Of a DNA stretch of 64,000 bases, positions 1 to 10,470 are shown one piece after another (within the stretch, counting starts at the first letter, position 1; every line of letters begins with the position of its first letter). Position numbers and translations under genes: made by a program. The notes below the pieces were generated by a model. That model saw only the letters and a list, made by a program, of their open reading frames with translations, made no database searches and had not been told where the DNA came from. Origin of the DNA: Prosapia bicincta (taxonomy: Eukaryota; Arthropoda; Insecta; Hemiptera; Cercopidae); the NCBI GenBank assembly GCA_036971475.1, contig JBAIZL010000003.1, positions 85,422,042 through 85,486,041 on the forward strand, written 5' to 3'.

Positions 1-582
1 GGTATAAAAACAAGTCTAGATATTCAGGTGAGTCTAGATATTCAAAAGAGACTAGATATATAGGCGGGTCTAGGTATAAAGACAAGTGTAGATATTCAGG
101 TGAGTCTAGATATTCAAAAGAGACTAGATATATAGGCGGGTCTAGGTATAAAAACAAGTCTAGATATTCAGGTGAGTCTAGATATTCAAAAGAGACTAGA
201 TATATAGGCGGGTCTAGGTATAAACACAAGTCTAGATATTCAGGTGAGTCTAGATATTCAAAAGAGACTAGATATATAGGCGGGTCTAGGTATAATGACA
301 AGTGTAGATATTCAGGTGGGTCTAGATATACATGTGGCTCTAGATATATGGGTGAGTCTATATATTCAGATGAATCTCCATATATAGTTACGTCTATATA
401 TAGAGGTGGGTCTGAATGTACAGGTGGGTCTAAATATTTAGATAAATTTAGATATGCAGGTGGGTCTAGATATTTAGATAAATTTAGATATGGAGGTGGG
501 TCTAGATAAACAGGCGGATCTAGATATTCAGGAGGGTCTCGTTAAACATGTAGATAATGAAGTAAGCCTAGATATTAAGGCC

Positions 583-653
<71 letters not shown>

Positions 654-760
654 GTGGTCTAAATAGTCAGGCGAGCCCTATACATTATATAGGCAGGTCT
701 TGATATACAGGTAGGTTTAAATATTCAGGGTGGTCTATATATACAAGCCAATGCCTGAAT
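1..760. repeat. 72-bp minisatellite made of 18-bp subunits
   Basis: The word GGTATAAA recurs at 1, 73, 145, 217 and 289, giving a strict 72-bp period. Each 72-mer holds four related ~18-bp units of the type TCTAGATATTCAGGTGGG. After about 300 the 72-bp order is lost and only diverged 18-bp units continue to about 760, so this is a higher-order array with a decaying right edge. It runs off the left end of the window. No coding sense is visible. Confidence 0.95.
595..650. repeat. (TA)n microsatellite
   Basis: An uninterrupted TA tract of 56 bp lies inside the decayed 18-bp unit region, so it arose in or inserted into the minisatellite. Confidence 0.98.
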
Positions 761-1660
761 AAATTTATATACTTAACCTGTTTGTACAGCTGAGTACATG
801 ACACGCTTCACGTTTTGACCCTCTGTAATATAAAAGCATACCATTTAAACGTTTGTCTTAACACTATAATTTTTCGAAACACAAATATTCATTATTTTAA
901 ACAATCGATTTTTTAAAATTATGTTTGTAGAGTTAACACACACACACACAAACACACACACATATATATTTATATTATAATATAAACCTATGAGGCATAT
1001 GGTAAAATTACTAATAATCAAAATAATATTAATAAGTTAAAAATATTAAGGCAAGAGTGGTAAAGGTAGCACACTAAAGCCGATAAGTATGGCTTAACCA
1101 TTGAATATTTTATATAGAATAATATAACAGTCTTGGGTACGTGTTGACAAAACAAGGTTGAAGATTATTTCTGAGGTTAAAGTAAGTCTGGAAAGCTAGA
1201 GAAAGTATGATAAAGTTAACATCTTTTACAGTGTGGGGACTCATTAAATTAGCTTGGAGCGTGAGAAAGCAGAAAATAGCAGAACCGTACCGTACGTTGT
1301 GAGTTCGAAAATTTACAGCTCTGATTGGCTGAAATACATTTCATCCATTATTACGGAGATTTTATGCTCGCTCTTAAAAACTAAAATCATCGGGGAAACG
1401 AACTAAGTTTGGGGAACGTCGAGAAGAGTACAGACTTGTTGAAGGGAGTGGTAAGACATTTTTTAAAAGGTATAAATTAGTTTACAATAGTTAAAGAAAT
1501 TGTAGAAGGAATTTATTAGTTATTTATATAAATAATTTATAAAAATGCGACGAGTAATGAATTAGGCAGATGTTAAAGAGAACAGGGAAGTAAGATTAAA
1601 TCTAATTAGTGTGCAAAAATGAATAAGTTAACCGCCAGCAACCAGTGCAAATTTTATTAG
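761..1660. other. AT-rich stretch, no gene seen
   Basis: No long open frame and no recognised element. It holds a short CA/TA microsatellite at 936-969. The part around 1,250-1,440 is slightly richer in GC and looks single-copy, but nothing in it can be named. Confidence 0.6.
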
Positions 1661-1664
1661 ATTA

Positions 1665-3025
1665 GATTCAACCAATAGAAATTTCTATAATTTTATAAAT
1701 TCATTATAAATTTAAATTCATTGTCTTTATAAATTTTATTCAAATGTTTTGATTATAGAAATTTCTATAGTTTAGTAAATTCATTATAAATTTAAATTCA
1801 TTGTCTTTATAAATTTTATTCAAATGTTTTGATTATAGAAATTTCTATAGTTTAGTAAATTCATTATAAATTTAAATTCATTGTCTTTATAAATTTTATT
1901 CAAATGTTTTGATTATAGAAATTTCTATAGTTTAGTAAATTCATTATAAATTTAAATTCATTGTCTTTATAAATTTTATTCAAATGTTTTGATTATAGAA
2001 ATTTCTATAGTTTAGTAAATTCATTATAAATTTAAATTCATTGTCTTTATAAATTTTATTCAAATGTTTTGATTATAGAAATTTCTATAGTTTAGTAAAT
2101 TCATTATAAATTTAAATTCATTGTCTTTATAAATTTTATTCAAATGTTTTGATTATAGAAATTTCTATAGTTTAGTAAATTCATTATAAATTTAAATTCA
2201 TTGTCTTTATAAATTTTATTCAAATGTTTTGATTATAGAAATTTCTATAGTTTAGTAAATTCATTATAAATTTAAATTCATTGTCTTTATAAATTTTATT
2301 CAAATGTTTTGATTATAGAAATTTCTATAGTTTAGTAAATTCATTATAAATTTAAATTCATTGTCTTTATAAATTTTATTCAAATGTTTTGATTATAGAA
2401 ATTTCTATAGTTTAGTAAATTCATTATAAATTTAAATTCATTGTCTTTATAAATTTTATTCAAATGTTTTGATTATAGAAATTTCTATAGTTTAGTAAAT
2501 TCATTATAAATTTAAATTCATTGTCTTTATAAATTTTATTCAAATGTTTTGATTATAGAAATTTCTATAGTTTAGTAAATTCATTATAAATTTAAATTCA
2601 TTGTCTTTATAAATTTTATTCAAATGTTTTGATTATAGAAATTTCTATAGTTTAGTAAATTCATTATAAATTTAAATTCATTGTCTTTATAAATTTTATT
2701 CAAATGTTTTGATTATAGAAATTTCTATAGTTTAGTAAATTCATTATAAATTTAAATTCATTGTCTTTATAAATTTTATTCAAATGTTTTGATTATAGAA
2801 ATTTCTATAGTTTAGTAAATTCATTATAAATTTAAATTCATTGTCTTTATAAATTTTATTCAAATGTTTTGATTATAGAAATTTCTATAGTTTAGTAAAT
2901 TCATTATAAATTTAAATTCATTGTCTTTATAAATTTTATTCAAATGTTTTGATTATAGAAATTTCTATAGTTTAGTAAATTCATTATAAATTTAAATTCA
3001 TTGTCTTTATAAATTTTAATCAAGT
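1665..3025. repeat. 80-bp tandem array, near-identical units
   Basis: The word CAAATGTTTT starts at 1741, 1821, 1901, 1981 and so on to 2941, giving an exact 80-bp period. With the diverged first unit (about 1,665-1,740) there are about 17 copies. Units from 1,741 to about 2,940 appear identical by eye, while the first and last units carry differences. Each unit contains the near-palindrome AGAAATTTCT. Such identity suggests very recent amplification or conversion, and the true copy number may differ from this assembly. Confidence 0.97.
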
Positions 3026-3409
3026 TTTTTTATCACAACTTTTGCTTTATAGAAGACCCCAAAATAAAGACCCGTGAAAGTGCAATATAATATTGAATTT
3101 ATTAACGTTTTTGTATTAAAAACTGAAAGCCTCAAGAGTCCACCTTCATTGTAATTTTAGTACAATTTTATTTGAAGGTATAAATGTAAATACTAAATGT
3201 CAAATGAGTAAATGTTGGTAATATTGTATTTATAGGATTTTTAATTATTTAGAAATCTAAAGGTGTGATGATTAGAAAAGTAAAGTAGTTAGAAAATAAT
3301 ATAAAGGTAAATATAAATATACATATACAATATAACTTACAATGTAAAATATTACTTCTATGTACCGTAATGTATCGAAGCACCTGTGTTGTCCTGTAAA
3401 GTACTTTAC

Positions 3410-3413
<4 letters not shown>
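3026..3413. other. AT-rich spacer, no gene seen
   Basis: Unique-looking AT-rich sequence between the 80-bp array and a TA tract. No frame, RNA or repeat could be supported. Confidence 0.5.

Positions 3414-3492
<79 letters not shown>
3414..3492. repeat. (TA)n microsatellite
   Basis: About 79 bp of alternating TA abut the left arm of the inverted repeat at 3,493. Confidence 0.98.
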
Positions 3493-3494
<2 letters not shown>

Positions 3495-3636
3495 GAATAG
3501 TTATTATCTGGAGTACATCCGTTCATTCTGCAGTCCATCACCTCGTCAATGCTGGATGAGATTCTAGCGAAACGTCGGAACTGCGAATTTATGGACTGCA
3601 GAATGAACGGATGTACTCCAGATAGTAACTATTCAT
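3493..3636. repeat. Fold-back repeat with PLE-like centre
   Basis: Arms of 46 bp at 3,493-3,538 and 3,591-3,636 are inverted copies with one difference. The 52-bp spacer carries the Penelope-like terminal motif described at 3,547-3,585. The left arm touches a (TA)n tract, and the right arm is followed 35 bp later by a (TA)n(GT)n tract. Short proteins readable from both arms (MDCRMNGCTPD) are mirror artefacts of the inverted repeat. Confidence 0.85.
3547..3585 (+). ncRNA. Degenerate hammerhead-like motif
   Basis: CTGGATGA at 3,552-3,559 followed by GAAACGTC at 3,569-3,576 resembles a hammerhead core (CTGATGA ... GAAAC ... GTC) with one inserted G. The putative helix III is the bare palindrome ACGT, as expected of a dimeric-type hammerhead. 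Stem II is weak. Probably a decayed PLE terminal motif, not an active ribozyme. Confidence 0.35.
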
Positions 3637-3669
3637 CATATTTTTCCATCCGTGAAGGAATACGTATCA

Positions 3670-3671
<2 letters not shown>

Positions 3672-3763
<92 letters not shown>
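3672..3763. repeat. Compound (AT)n(GT)n microsatellite
   Basis: AT repeats to about 3,720 switch directly to GT repeats to 3,763. Open frames over it ([12 protein letters not shown]) are repeat artefacts. Confidence 0.98.
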
Positions 3764-3766
<3 letters not shown>

Positions 3767-3792
3767 ATATGTTTGCTAGTTTAATAACCTAA

Positions 3793-4501
3793 AACAACAT
3801 AGGTTATTCAAATACAAGAATATTTATTAATTTATATTCAATATTATTTTTAATGAATAATTTATATGAAGATTTTACAATTATTTTTTATTTTATTTTG
3901 AAATTTATTCGTAGGATCTATATATATTTGATAAAGTTGATTATCATTTATATATTTTTCTGTTTTTATTATGTGTTCATTTTTATCAATAATGACAATA
4001 GCATAACTTTTATCTGCCTTTACTGTAATAAGAATAATATTTTGTAATTTTTGTTTTAAATCTTTAAATGCTAAATATTTTTTCCTATGTGTTTTATTAA
4101 CTGTATTATTTTCATTCAATTTTTTAATTTCATAACCTGCTTCGATTCTGGTATTTCCTTGTAAGCTTTTATTTAGTTTACTAATAGCTAGCAATGTATC
4201 TATTATAATAATATTATTTATGTCTGTTTTTATGTTGGTTTTATTGTTTTCTAATAGTTTTATTTCATTATTATTAAATCCAGTATTTGATAGATTAACT
4301 ACATTAGGGTTAAAATTATGATATTTAATTTCAAGTACATCTTTTATTTGTTTTTCTAACTTCAAGTTTTTTGAATATTTTACTTTTTTTATATTTCTAA
4401 TTTTATTGATAAATAAATTGATTTTATTATATTTTTTTCATTTTATGTTATTCATTGAATGTAAATTAATAAATATTCTTGTGTTTGAATAACCTATGTT
4501 G

Positions 4502-4503
<2 letters not shown>
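3793..4503 (-). mobile_element. Penelope-like element derivative with inverted ends
   Basis: The 0.7-kb segment is bounded by 49-bp inverted repeats at 3,793-3,841 and 4,455-4,503, with two differences. Between them lies a minus-strand frame matching the N-terminal part of a Penelope-like reverse-transcriptase ORF. No YxDD polymerase core and no GIY-YIG domain remain, so it cannot move on its own. The right end passes straight into a (TA)n tract. The end sequence (AGGTTATTCAAA) recurs in diverged form at about 56,800 beside the second PLE remnant, which supports a common family. Confidence 0.7.
3862..4437 (-). pseudogene. Penelope-like RT ORF, N-terminal fragment
   Basis: The frame opens after a stop at 4,438-4,440 and ends at 3,862, giving about 191 codons, of which 167 follow a TTG at 4,365. 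Two blocks are typical of the region before the RT fingers in Penelope-like elements. The first is NLSNTGFNNNEIKLLE near the start. The second is ITVKADKSYAIVIIDKNEHI, matching the family block that usually reads ITKADKGNAVVIMD, followed by a Tyr/Asp-rich segment (NDNQLYQIYIDPTNKFQ). The catalytic RT motifs are absent because the frame runs into the terminal repeat. The start is not meaningful because this is a truncated copy. The assignment rests on recognised motifs, not a database search. Confidence 0.75.

Positions 4504-4552
<49 letters not shown>
4503..4552. repeat. (TA)n microsatellite
   Basis: A 50-bp TA tract abuts the right inverted end of the PLE derivative. Confidence 0.98.
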
Positions 4553-4555
<3 letters not shown>

Positions 4556-4779
4556 TTAAATATCATAGTTAAATATTTATCGAGACAAAGTAGCTACGTT
4601 TTTCTGCCAACCAACATTTATCTCTTTAAGCACGAAATGTTTGCAACAAGGCACTCCAAAGCAGATAGATTGCGTCGAGCTAATATTTACCTACCGGAGC
4701 TCTGTCAAAATCATTATACACAAACAGGCCCTGATATTCCCTGCAACGCGTCCCTCGTTCTAATCAAATAACGCTGACT

Positions 4780-5010
4780 TTTTATTTCATATTTTCCAGT
4801 GCTTGCTCGTTAAAAACGTTATTTAATCCCATTATTATTAATAAAACTTATCACTGGCTGCGTGCACTATCTGTAGGCGGTTTGGGGAACCTGGAATAAA
4901 TTTTAGAGTTGCCGTTGAACTTTGCTCTGAAAGCGATAAATATTCGCACAGCGACTTGACATTTCGGCGACAGCCATTGTTGTCGATTCTTTACTTTTCT
5001 AACCGAGAAT
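4780..5010. other. Single-copy GC-balanced island
   Basis: Richer in GC and CpG than its surroundings, with no repeat and no frame over about 50 codons (for example around 4,855-4,990). A candidate conserved non-coding or regulatory element by composition only. Confidence 0.3.
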
Positions 5011-5449
5011 ATATTTTACCAGGACAAATATTTTACTTACAAGTGATAAATTGCTCAAAGGTTTATGCAATAACTTTTCTTTGAAATCTTCGGTGTCATG
5101 ACGTTTAACATGTACACTCACACGCGCTTGAGATATAAAAAATCTTCGTCCCATGAAGACATTAATATTTTGTCTAAAAGGCTCTTTCTAACTTATTGAC
5201 ATAGCGATTGAACAATGATAATCGATTACTTTACTCATATGAACTCGTATTCGTTTACCGTGTATTCTCAGTTAAGAAATTGTTTCGATTTCAACCCATA
5301 ACTTGTATCTCCTTTTAATCCAACATCTCAATAGCAAACCTTTCGTATCCTGTTGACTCAACAAACTGTACTTTCTTGAACCGTCGATTCACTAAATTTC
5401 TTAATCAATTTGGTCATGTTTTATTTTTTCCATATTAGTTGGCTCACTA
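5011..5449. other. No gene seen
   Basis: Mixed-composition sequence with no recognisable frame, RNA gene or repeat. It grades into the CCTAACCCTTCG array. Confidence 0.5.
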
Positions 5450-6925
5450 GGTATACAATCCTAACCCTTCGTCTCACCCGCTGTTCTCTGCGCTGCCACC
5501 GGCTCATTAGTTATTGTTTCTCTTCTCCATCGGCTAACTAGCTACTTCTTCCTAACCCTTCGTCTCGCCCGCTATTCTTTGCCTTGCCACCGGCTCATTA
5601 GCTATTTCTTCTCTTCTCCATCGGCTCACTAATTACGTCTTCCTAACCCTTCGTCTTACCCGCTATTCTTTGTGTAGCCATCGGATCATTAGATACTTCT
5701 TCCTAACCCTTCGTCTCACCCGCTATTCTTTGCGCTGCCACCGGCTCATTAGATATTCTTTCTCTTCTCCATCGACTCACTAATTACTTCTTCCTAAATC
5801 TTCGTCTCACCCGCTATTCTTTGCGCTGCCACCGGCTCATTAGCTATTCTTTCTCTTCTCCATCGGCTCACTAATTACTTCTTCCTAACCTTTCGTCTCA
5901 CCCGCTATTCTTTGCGCTACCACCGGCTCATTAGCTATTCTTTCTCTTCTCCATCGGCTCACTAATTACTTCTTCCTAACCCTTCGTCACACCCGCTATT
6001 CTTTGCGCTGCCACCGGCTCATCAGCTATTCTTTCTCTTCTCCATCGGCTCACTAATTACTTCTTCCTAACCCTTCGTCTCACCCGCTATTCTTTGCGCT
6101 GCCACCGGCTCATTAGCTATTCTTTCTCTTCTCCATCGGCTCACTAGCTACTTCTTCCTAACCCTTCGTCCTCCCCGCTATTCTTTACGCTGCCACTGGC
6201 TCATTAGCTATTCTTTCTCTTCTCCATCGGATCACTAATTACGTCTTCCTAACCCTTCGTCTTACCCGCTATTCTTTGTGTAGCTATCGGCTTATTAGCT
6301 ACTTCTTCCTAACCCTTCGTCTTAACCGCTATTCTTTGTGTAGCTATTGGCTCACTAGCTACTTTTTTTTGTATCCATTGGCTCGCTAGTCAATCTTTTC
6401 TAATCCATCGGCTTACCCGCTATTCTTTGTGTAGCTATCGGCTTATTAGCTACTTCTTCCTAACCCTTCGTCTCACCCGCTATTCTTTGTGTAGCTATCG
6501 GCTTATTAGCTACTTCTTCCTAACCCTTCGTCTTACCCGCTATTCTTTGTATAGCTATCGCCTTATTAGCTACTTCTTCCTAACCCTTCGTCTCACCCGC
6601 TATTCTTTGTGTAGCCATCGGCTCACTAGCTACTATTTTTGTATCCATTGGCTCGCTAGCCAATCTTTTCTAATCCATTGGCTCACCCGCTATTCTTTCT
6701 GCTCCTATCAACTCACCTCCTATTCTTAGTGTAACCATAGGGTCATTAGCTATTTTTTTCTGTTTCCATCGTTCTACTAGCTACTTCTTCATAACCCTTC
6801 GTCTTACCCTCTATTCTTTGTGCACTCATCGGGCCATTAGCTATTTTTTCTATATCCACCAGTTCACTATCTAATCTTGACCAATCGGCTCACTAGTTAC
6901 CTTTTCCCAACCCTTCATCACCCCC
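5450..6925. repeat. 91/60-bp minisatellite (CCTAACCCTTCG type)
   Basis: CCTAACCCTTCG or close variants start at 5551, 5642, 5702, 5793, 5884, 5975, 6066, 6157, 6248 and 6308. Spacings are 91 bp with occasional 60 bp. Units are mosaics of ~30-bp blocks: CGTCTCACCCGCTATTC, the TGCCACCGGCTCATTAGC block and the CCATCGGCTCACTAG block. Omitting one block gives the 60-bp form. In the 60-bp region (6,427-6,729) the period is a multiple of three, so a 100-codon frame with 20-residue repeats (YRLISYFFLTLRLTRYSL) opens. I read this as a repeat artefact. Confidence 0.95.
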
Positions 6926-6929
6926 GCTA

Positions 6930-7380
6930 TTCGTCGTCTATCGAAATGTGTGATATAAACGGCCGAAGTAGTTTTCATGTAGTTTCGTATAGTGGCTTTG
7001 AAAGATAAATATTATGTCCGTCCAGGGACTGACTGATGTAACCAGCGACTAGAAACAACACTTGGGATCTTGTCACGCATCTTTGCTGTTACAGCTCTAG
7101 CTATGTTTGTAAACACTGTGACTATATCACCTTTTATCCAGGCTTTGGACTGACGACGTGAGAGGAAAAATGTTTTTCTGTCATTTAGATGTGTTTAAGA
7201 TCAGCTTAAAATGTATAAATTTTTAAAAACATTCCTAAAACTGTTTTTAAATTACTGAAATTAACCCAACTTGCGCTTAGAGATCACTCATACGGAAGGT
7301 CAAGCACCACGCCCCAAGGGGCCGCATTTTGTTAAGACAATGAAAAATATAAATTAATTTAATTCACTAATAATCATTAG
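6930..7380. other. No gene seen
   Basis: Unique-looking sequence with moderate GC from 6,950 to 7,150. No open frame of note and no recognised element. Confidence 0.45.
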
Positions 7381-7384
7381 GAAT

Positions 7385-7690
7385 TCATTTACAAAAGCAA
7401 ATGATTTTAACGGGACCATCATTTATCGCAATATTACTAGTGGTGGCTGATTTATTGGCAGCATAAATTCTAAAAAGGAATTGGATTGCAGTACACGCGG
7501 CGGTTCCACGAGGCCGTAATGAATAAGTTACAGTTATGCTGATGAAATTCTTCCCTTGGCACGTAGATCCTCCAGCGTGTATAAATCTCATGTGCTGGCT
7601 TGTAATGTATCCGATATGAATCCAGAGATCACGATGCTGTTTACACTTCACTTCCACCCCTCCACTTGTTGATCTATTGGCTTTATTTAT
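7385..7690. other. Single-copy GC-balanced island
   Basis: About 300 bp of balanced composition, flanked by AT-rich DNA. A 90-codon minus-strand frame (7,657-7,385) covers it, but I recognise no domain, and the composition alone makes such a frame plausible by chance. Candidate conserved non-coding element or exon. Confidence 0.3.
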
Positions 7691-9242
7691 ACCCCAACTT
7701 CTCCCCTTCCACTTTGAAACTCCAAATTATTCATGACTTTGCTTGATTTATGACCGCGGTTGTTTTCCAGCGAAATAGATAAGATATATATTATAAACCG
7801 CTCGTTGTTTGTTCTGGAACATAACCAAGGGAGAAAGTGTTAAAAACTACGCATCGGAAAATATCTAGAAAGTTCATTTTAAAAATTGTTGTCTAACAAA
7901 ATGATTCGATTTCATACTTTCGATTGTTAACAATTTTAAATCTGTATTTATGTATACTTATCAAAAAGTATATTTATGTTTCCTTCTGATATTTGCTTTA
8001 AAGGTTTGTAGTTGTTGGAACCCTTGCTCGATTTGTTATTTAGTTAATTTTATTAAGATTATTATCATCGTGACAACCATTGTACTATCTATTTCTTACT
8101 TCCAATTGAAAAATATTGTTACGTAGAAATATGATCTTTGACTTAAATGAGACGCGATGTTTTTACTTACGAAAAAACATTTTAGTGAATTTTTTAAATA
8201 ATTTTTACTGGCAAGGTTTCATTTAATTAGCTCTGTTTAAGTGCGTTCTACCTCACTTCATAATCTCTTGATAATTTTGGATTTCCGAAACGCGCATTTA
8301 AAACTTTAAGGGTATAAAAACTTAAGATACAGAAAGAAATTATTTAATAATTTTTTAATGAAACTAATAACTACCCAGTGAATTAAGTATGATAAATTGA
8401 TTCATTTATGCACTACCCTCATAAAAGGTGTTCACGAATAAGAAAAAAAAAACTTGGAGGAGGCAAAACGAAAAGTGACTAAAATAAGCTCACTGACAAA
8501 CTGTCTTCTCAAAATAGGTTTGGTTGAAATGAATAATATTTTCTAGTGTGCTAACTGGTTGACAACTGAATTGGTATCCGTGTTAGCATACGCTATTACA
8601 CATCGTAGAACACATAAGACAGCCATTATTCACTTCTGGCACCAACTACACAGTTTTGCGTTACTATTTCTCATCCCTGGGCCGACCTTGACCATTCTAG
8701 TCCTTACAGAAAGACTTTAACGCTCGCAAGTACTATTGCTACAGCGACCTCGTTTCACGCTTACACTAGTTATCCAATTGGGGGGGGGGGGTCATGAGTT
8801 TGAGGTTAGATTTGTTGTGGCTTGGTTTTACATCTGGAATTTGGACGAAGAAATTCTGGATGAAGAAATAGTGGGTTCTTCGTCTCCTTTCATCAAATTT
8901 CATCATTCCTCCCTTTCTATTACACAAACACTGTGGCTAATTGTAACTATATTATGATGTAGTATAACGCAGTTTTCTATTTTATAAAGCAACCACGATT
9001 TTATAAGTTTTCGTGCGTGTTGTAAAGTGAGATTAAATTTTATTTTTCTTCAAAATGTATTAAATTTCAGGACATCAGTGCCAATTGTCACTATTTTTAT
9101 GTGTTCCTTATGGCCCAATATATCGCCAGGTATATATATTTTTTGTAAGGTCATACATAATTACTAATGCAATTTTGAGGAGATATTTTTTCTTGAAAAT
9201 ATTTTTTAACGACATACGTTTTACAATGTGTGTGAGTACAAT
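7691..9242. other. No gene seen, with a G11 run
   Basis: AT-rich and apparently unique. A homopolymer of 11 G lies near 8,780-8,790. The 73-codon frame at 8,736-8,957 runs through it and is not credible. Nothing else is recognisable. Confidence 0.5.
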
Positions 9243-9660
9243 GATAAATCTCATTTAACGAAATCGACACATGTTTACTATCAGCATTGAATAATTCATA
9301 GTTAGACATTATAAACAAGTACATTATTTCATCTTGTCAGTGGCTGGAAGTCCCTTCAGAGTATGCAAACTATGTACACGCCTTTACCGCAGAATGCCAG
9401 ATCCAATCTGCACAACAATGCCACCAACAGTTACTATTCAATATTTACCACACTTTGCATACTCCAAGAAATTATAATATAATATACAGGCACAATTATA
9501 TTATTTAATACAATTTGATTTCAAAATATTTCACCCTGTGTTAAATGTAATTTGGATAAATTAATTAGGATTAGTAGTTTTACAAAACATTTAATGAATC
9601 TATTCAATTGTATTAAATTACAAGAAACTATATGAAGATCTTTTGAAATGTATTATGACA
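9243..9660 (+). repeat. Dispersed repeat family B, copy 1
   Basis: This copy aligns by eye with 48,873-49,290. Shared blocks are ATAAATCTCATTTAAC at the left, a strongly conserved core (9,350-9,475) that includes CAGAGTATGCAAACTATGTA, and an AGATCT-containing block at the right. The core in both copies can be read as WL(E/D)VPSEYANYVHA before a one-base shift breaks the frame in one copy. It could therefore be a coding or transposon-derived remnant, but I cannot name the element. Confidence 0.8.
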
Positions 9661-9667
9661 CACGATT

Positions 9668-10010
9668 TCATAAAACAGCTGATTTTATGTTGCAGGTATT
9701 GTTGTAGAACAGTTGTTTTCACTCGTTGGTTATTTTACTATATTTCTAGTATATTATAAAGATAAAATGTTATTAATAATTTTTTATCAGTTTATAAATA
9801 TAGTACTTTTAATACAATAAATCTTAATACAATTAATTGAACGTAAATCTAATAAATTATATATATTTATTCCAATTTTTATTTGAAAACTTCATTAGGT
9901 GCGTCTGCATTTTTTTAAGAACTAATTTTAATTAGATTCCTTGAATATAAAGTAAATTTTTCAGTATCTAATAAAAGCTTTTTGTTAACGCCATTTTAAA
10001 AGTTAATAAT
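9668..10010 (+). repeat. Dispersed repeat family C, copy 1
   Basis: It starts with the signature AAACAGCTGATTTT, then a GTTGTAGAACAGTTGTTTT block, and later shares the stretch GAAAACTTCATTAGG with the copy at 27,955-28,610, ending near CTTTTTGTTAAC. The middle part of the longer copy is missing. It lies immediately right of family B copy 1. Confidence 0.75.
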
Positions 10011-10041
10011 AAATTTAACTATATTTGGTTAAAACTCTATT

Positions 10042-10470
10042 TTAAGTTAAGTATCCACTTCTGTCGGCTAGTCCCATTGACTGCCACTTTTTCGCCAATC
10101 CGAATACAAATCCCCAAAAGTTTCTTTTGGCTGCAGTAGGAATTGATGACGTCACAACTACGGCTAGGCTCAAATAACCGATAATCCAATAGGAAACACG
10201 GCTAAGGCGATGAGGGAGTACCGGTGTAATCGACAGCTTAATCATAATTGGAAAACTTTTTACAGTTCATTAGACGTCTGACAGAGTCACGTAGGCTACT
10301 GACGAAGCTATGAACGCCCTTCGAAACCAGATTACCGAATGTTTATTGGTTTTGCTTTATATCCCTTCAGAGAAATACACTCGGCTACAAAGCAACGCAA
10401 TGAAATAGCGAATCTGTGAGAGGCTCAGTCAGTTACGACATATACGTCATTATGACGTCTTACGTAACAG
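10042..10470. promoter_or_regulatory. CRE-rich GC-balanced island
   Basis: A full CRE palindrome TGACGTCA lies at 10,147-10,154. The inverted pair ACGTCAT/ATGACGT with a one-base spacer lies at 10,444-10,458, followed by TACGTAA. A CCAAT box (ATCCAATAGG) lies near 10,187. The island is richer in CpG than its surroundings. A 67-codon minus frame (10,245-10,042) overlaps it without a recognisable domain. Regulatory function is inferred from motif clustering only. Confidence 0.35.
10290..10335 (+). ncRNA. Weak hammerhead-like motif
   Basis: CTGACGA at 10,299-10,305 is followed 17 bases later by GAAAC at 10,323-10,327. The intervening AGC...CTTC can pair only partly. The order and spacing fit PLE-type hammerhead cores, but stem II is poor and no partner arm is seen. 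Confidence 0.2.

Noticed and set aside
1..3025. Possible CRISPR array because of regular repeats
   Set aside because: Units are contiguous with no unique spacers, there are no cas genes, and the DNA is eukaryotic.
3549..3767. 72-codon frame MLDEILAKRRNCEFMDCRMNGC
   Set aside because: It reads the fold-back arm and the AT/GT microsatellite. The mirror peptide MDCRMNGCTPD on the other strand is explained by the inverted repeat.
6427..6729. 100-codon frame with 20-residue repeats (YRLISYFFLTLRLTRYSL)
   Set aside because: It exists only where the minisatellite unit is 60 bp, a multiple of three, and is lost where units are 91 bp.
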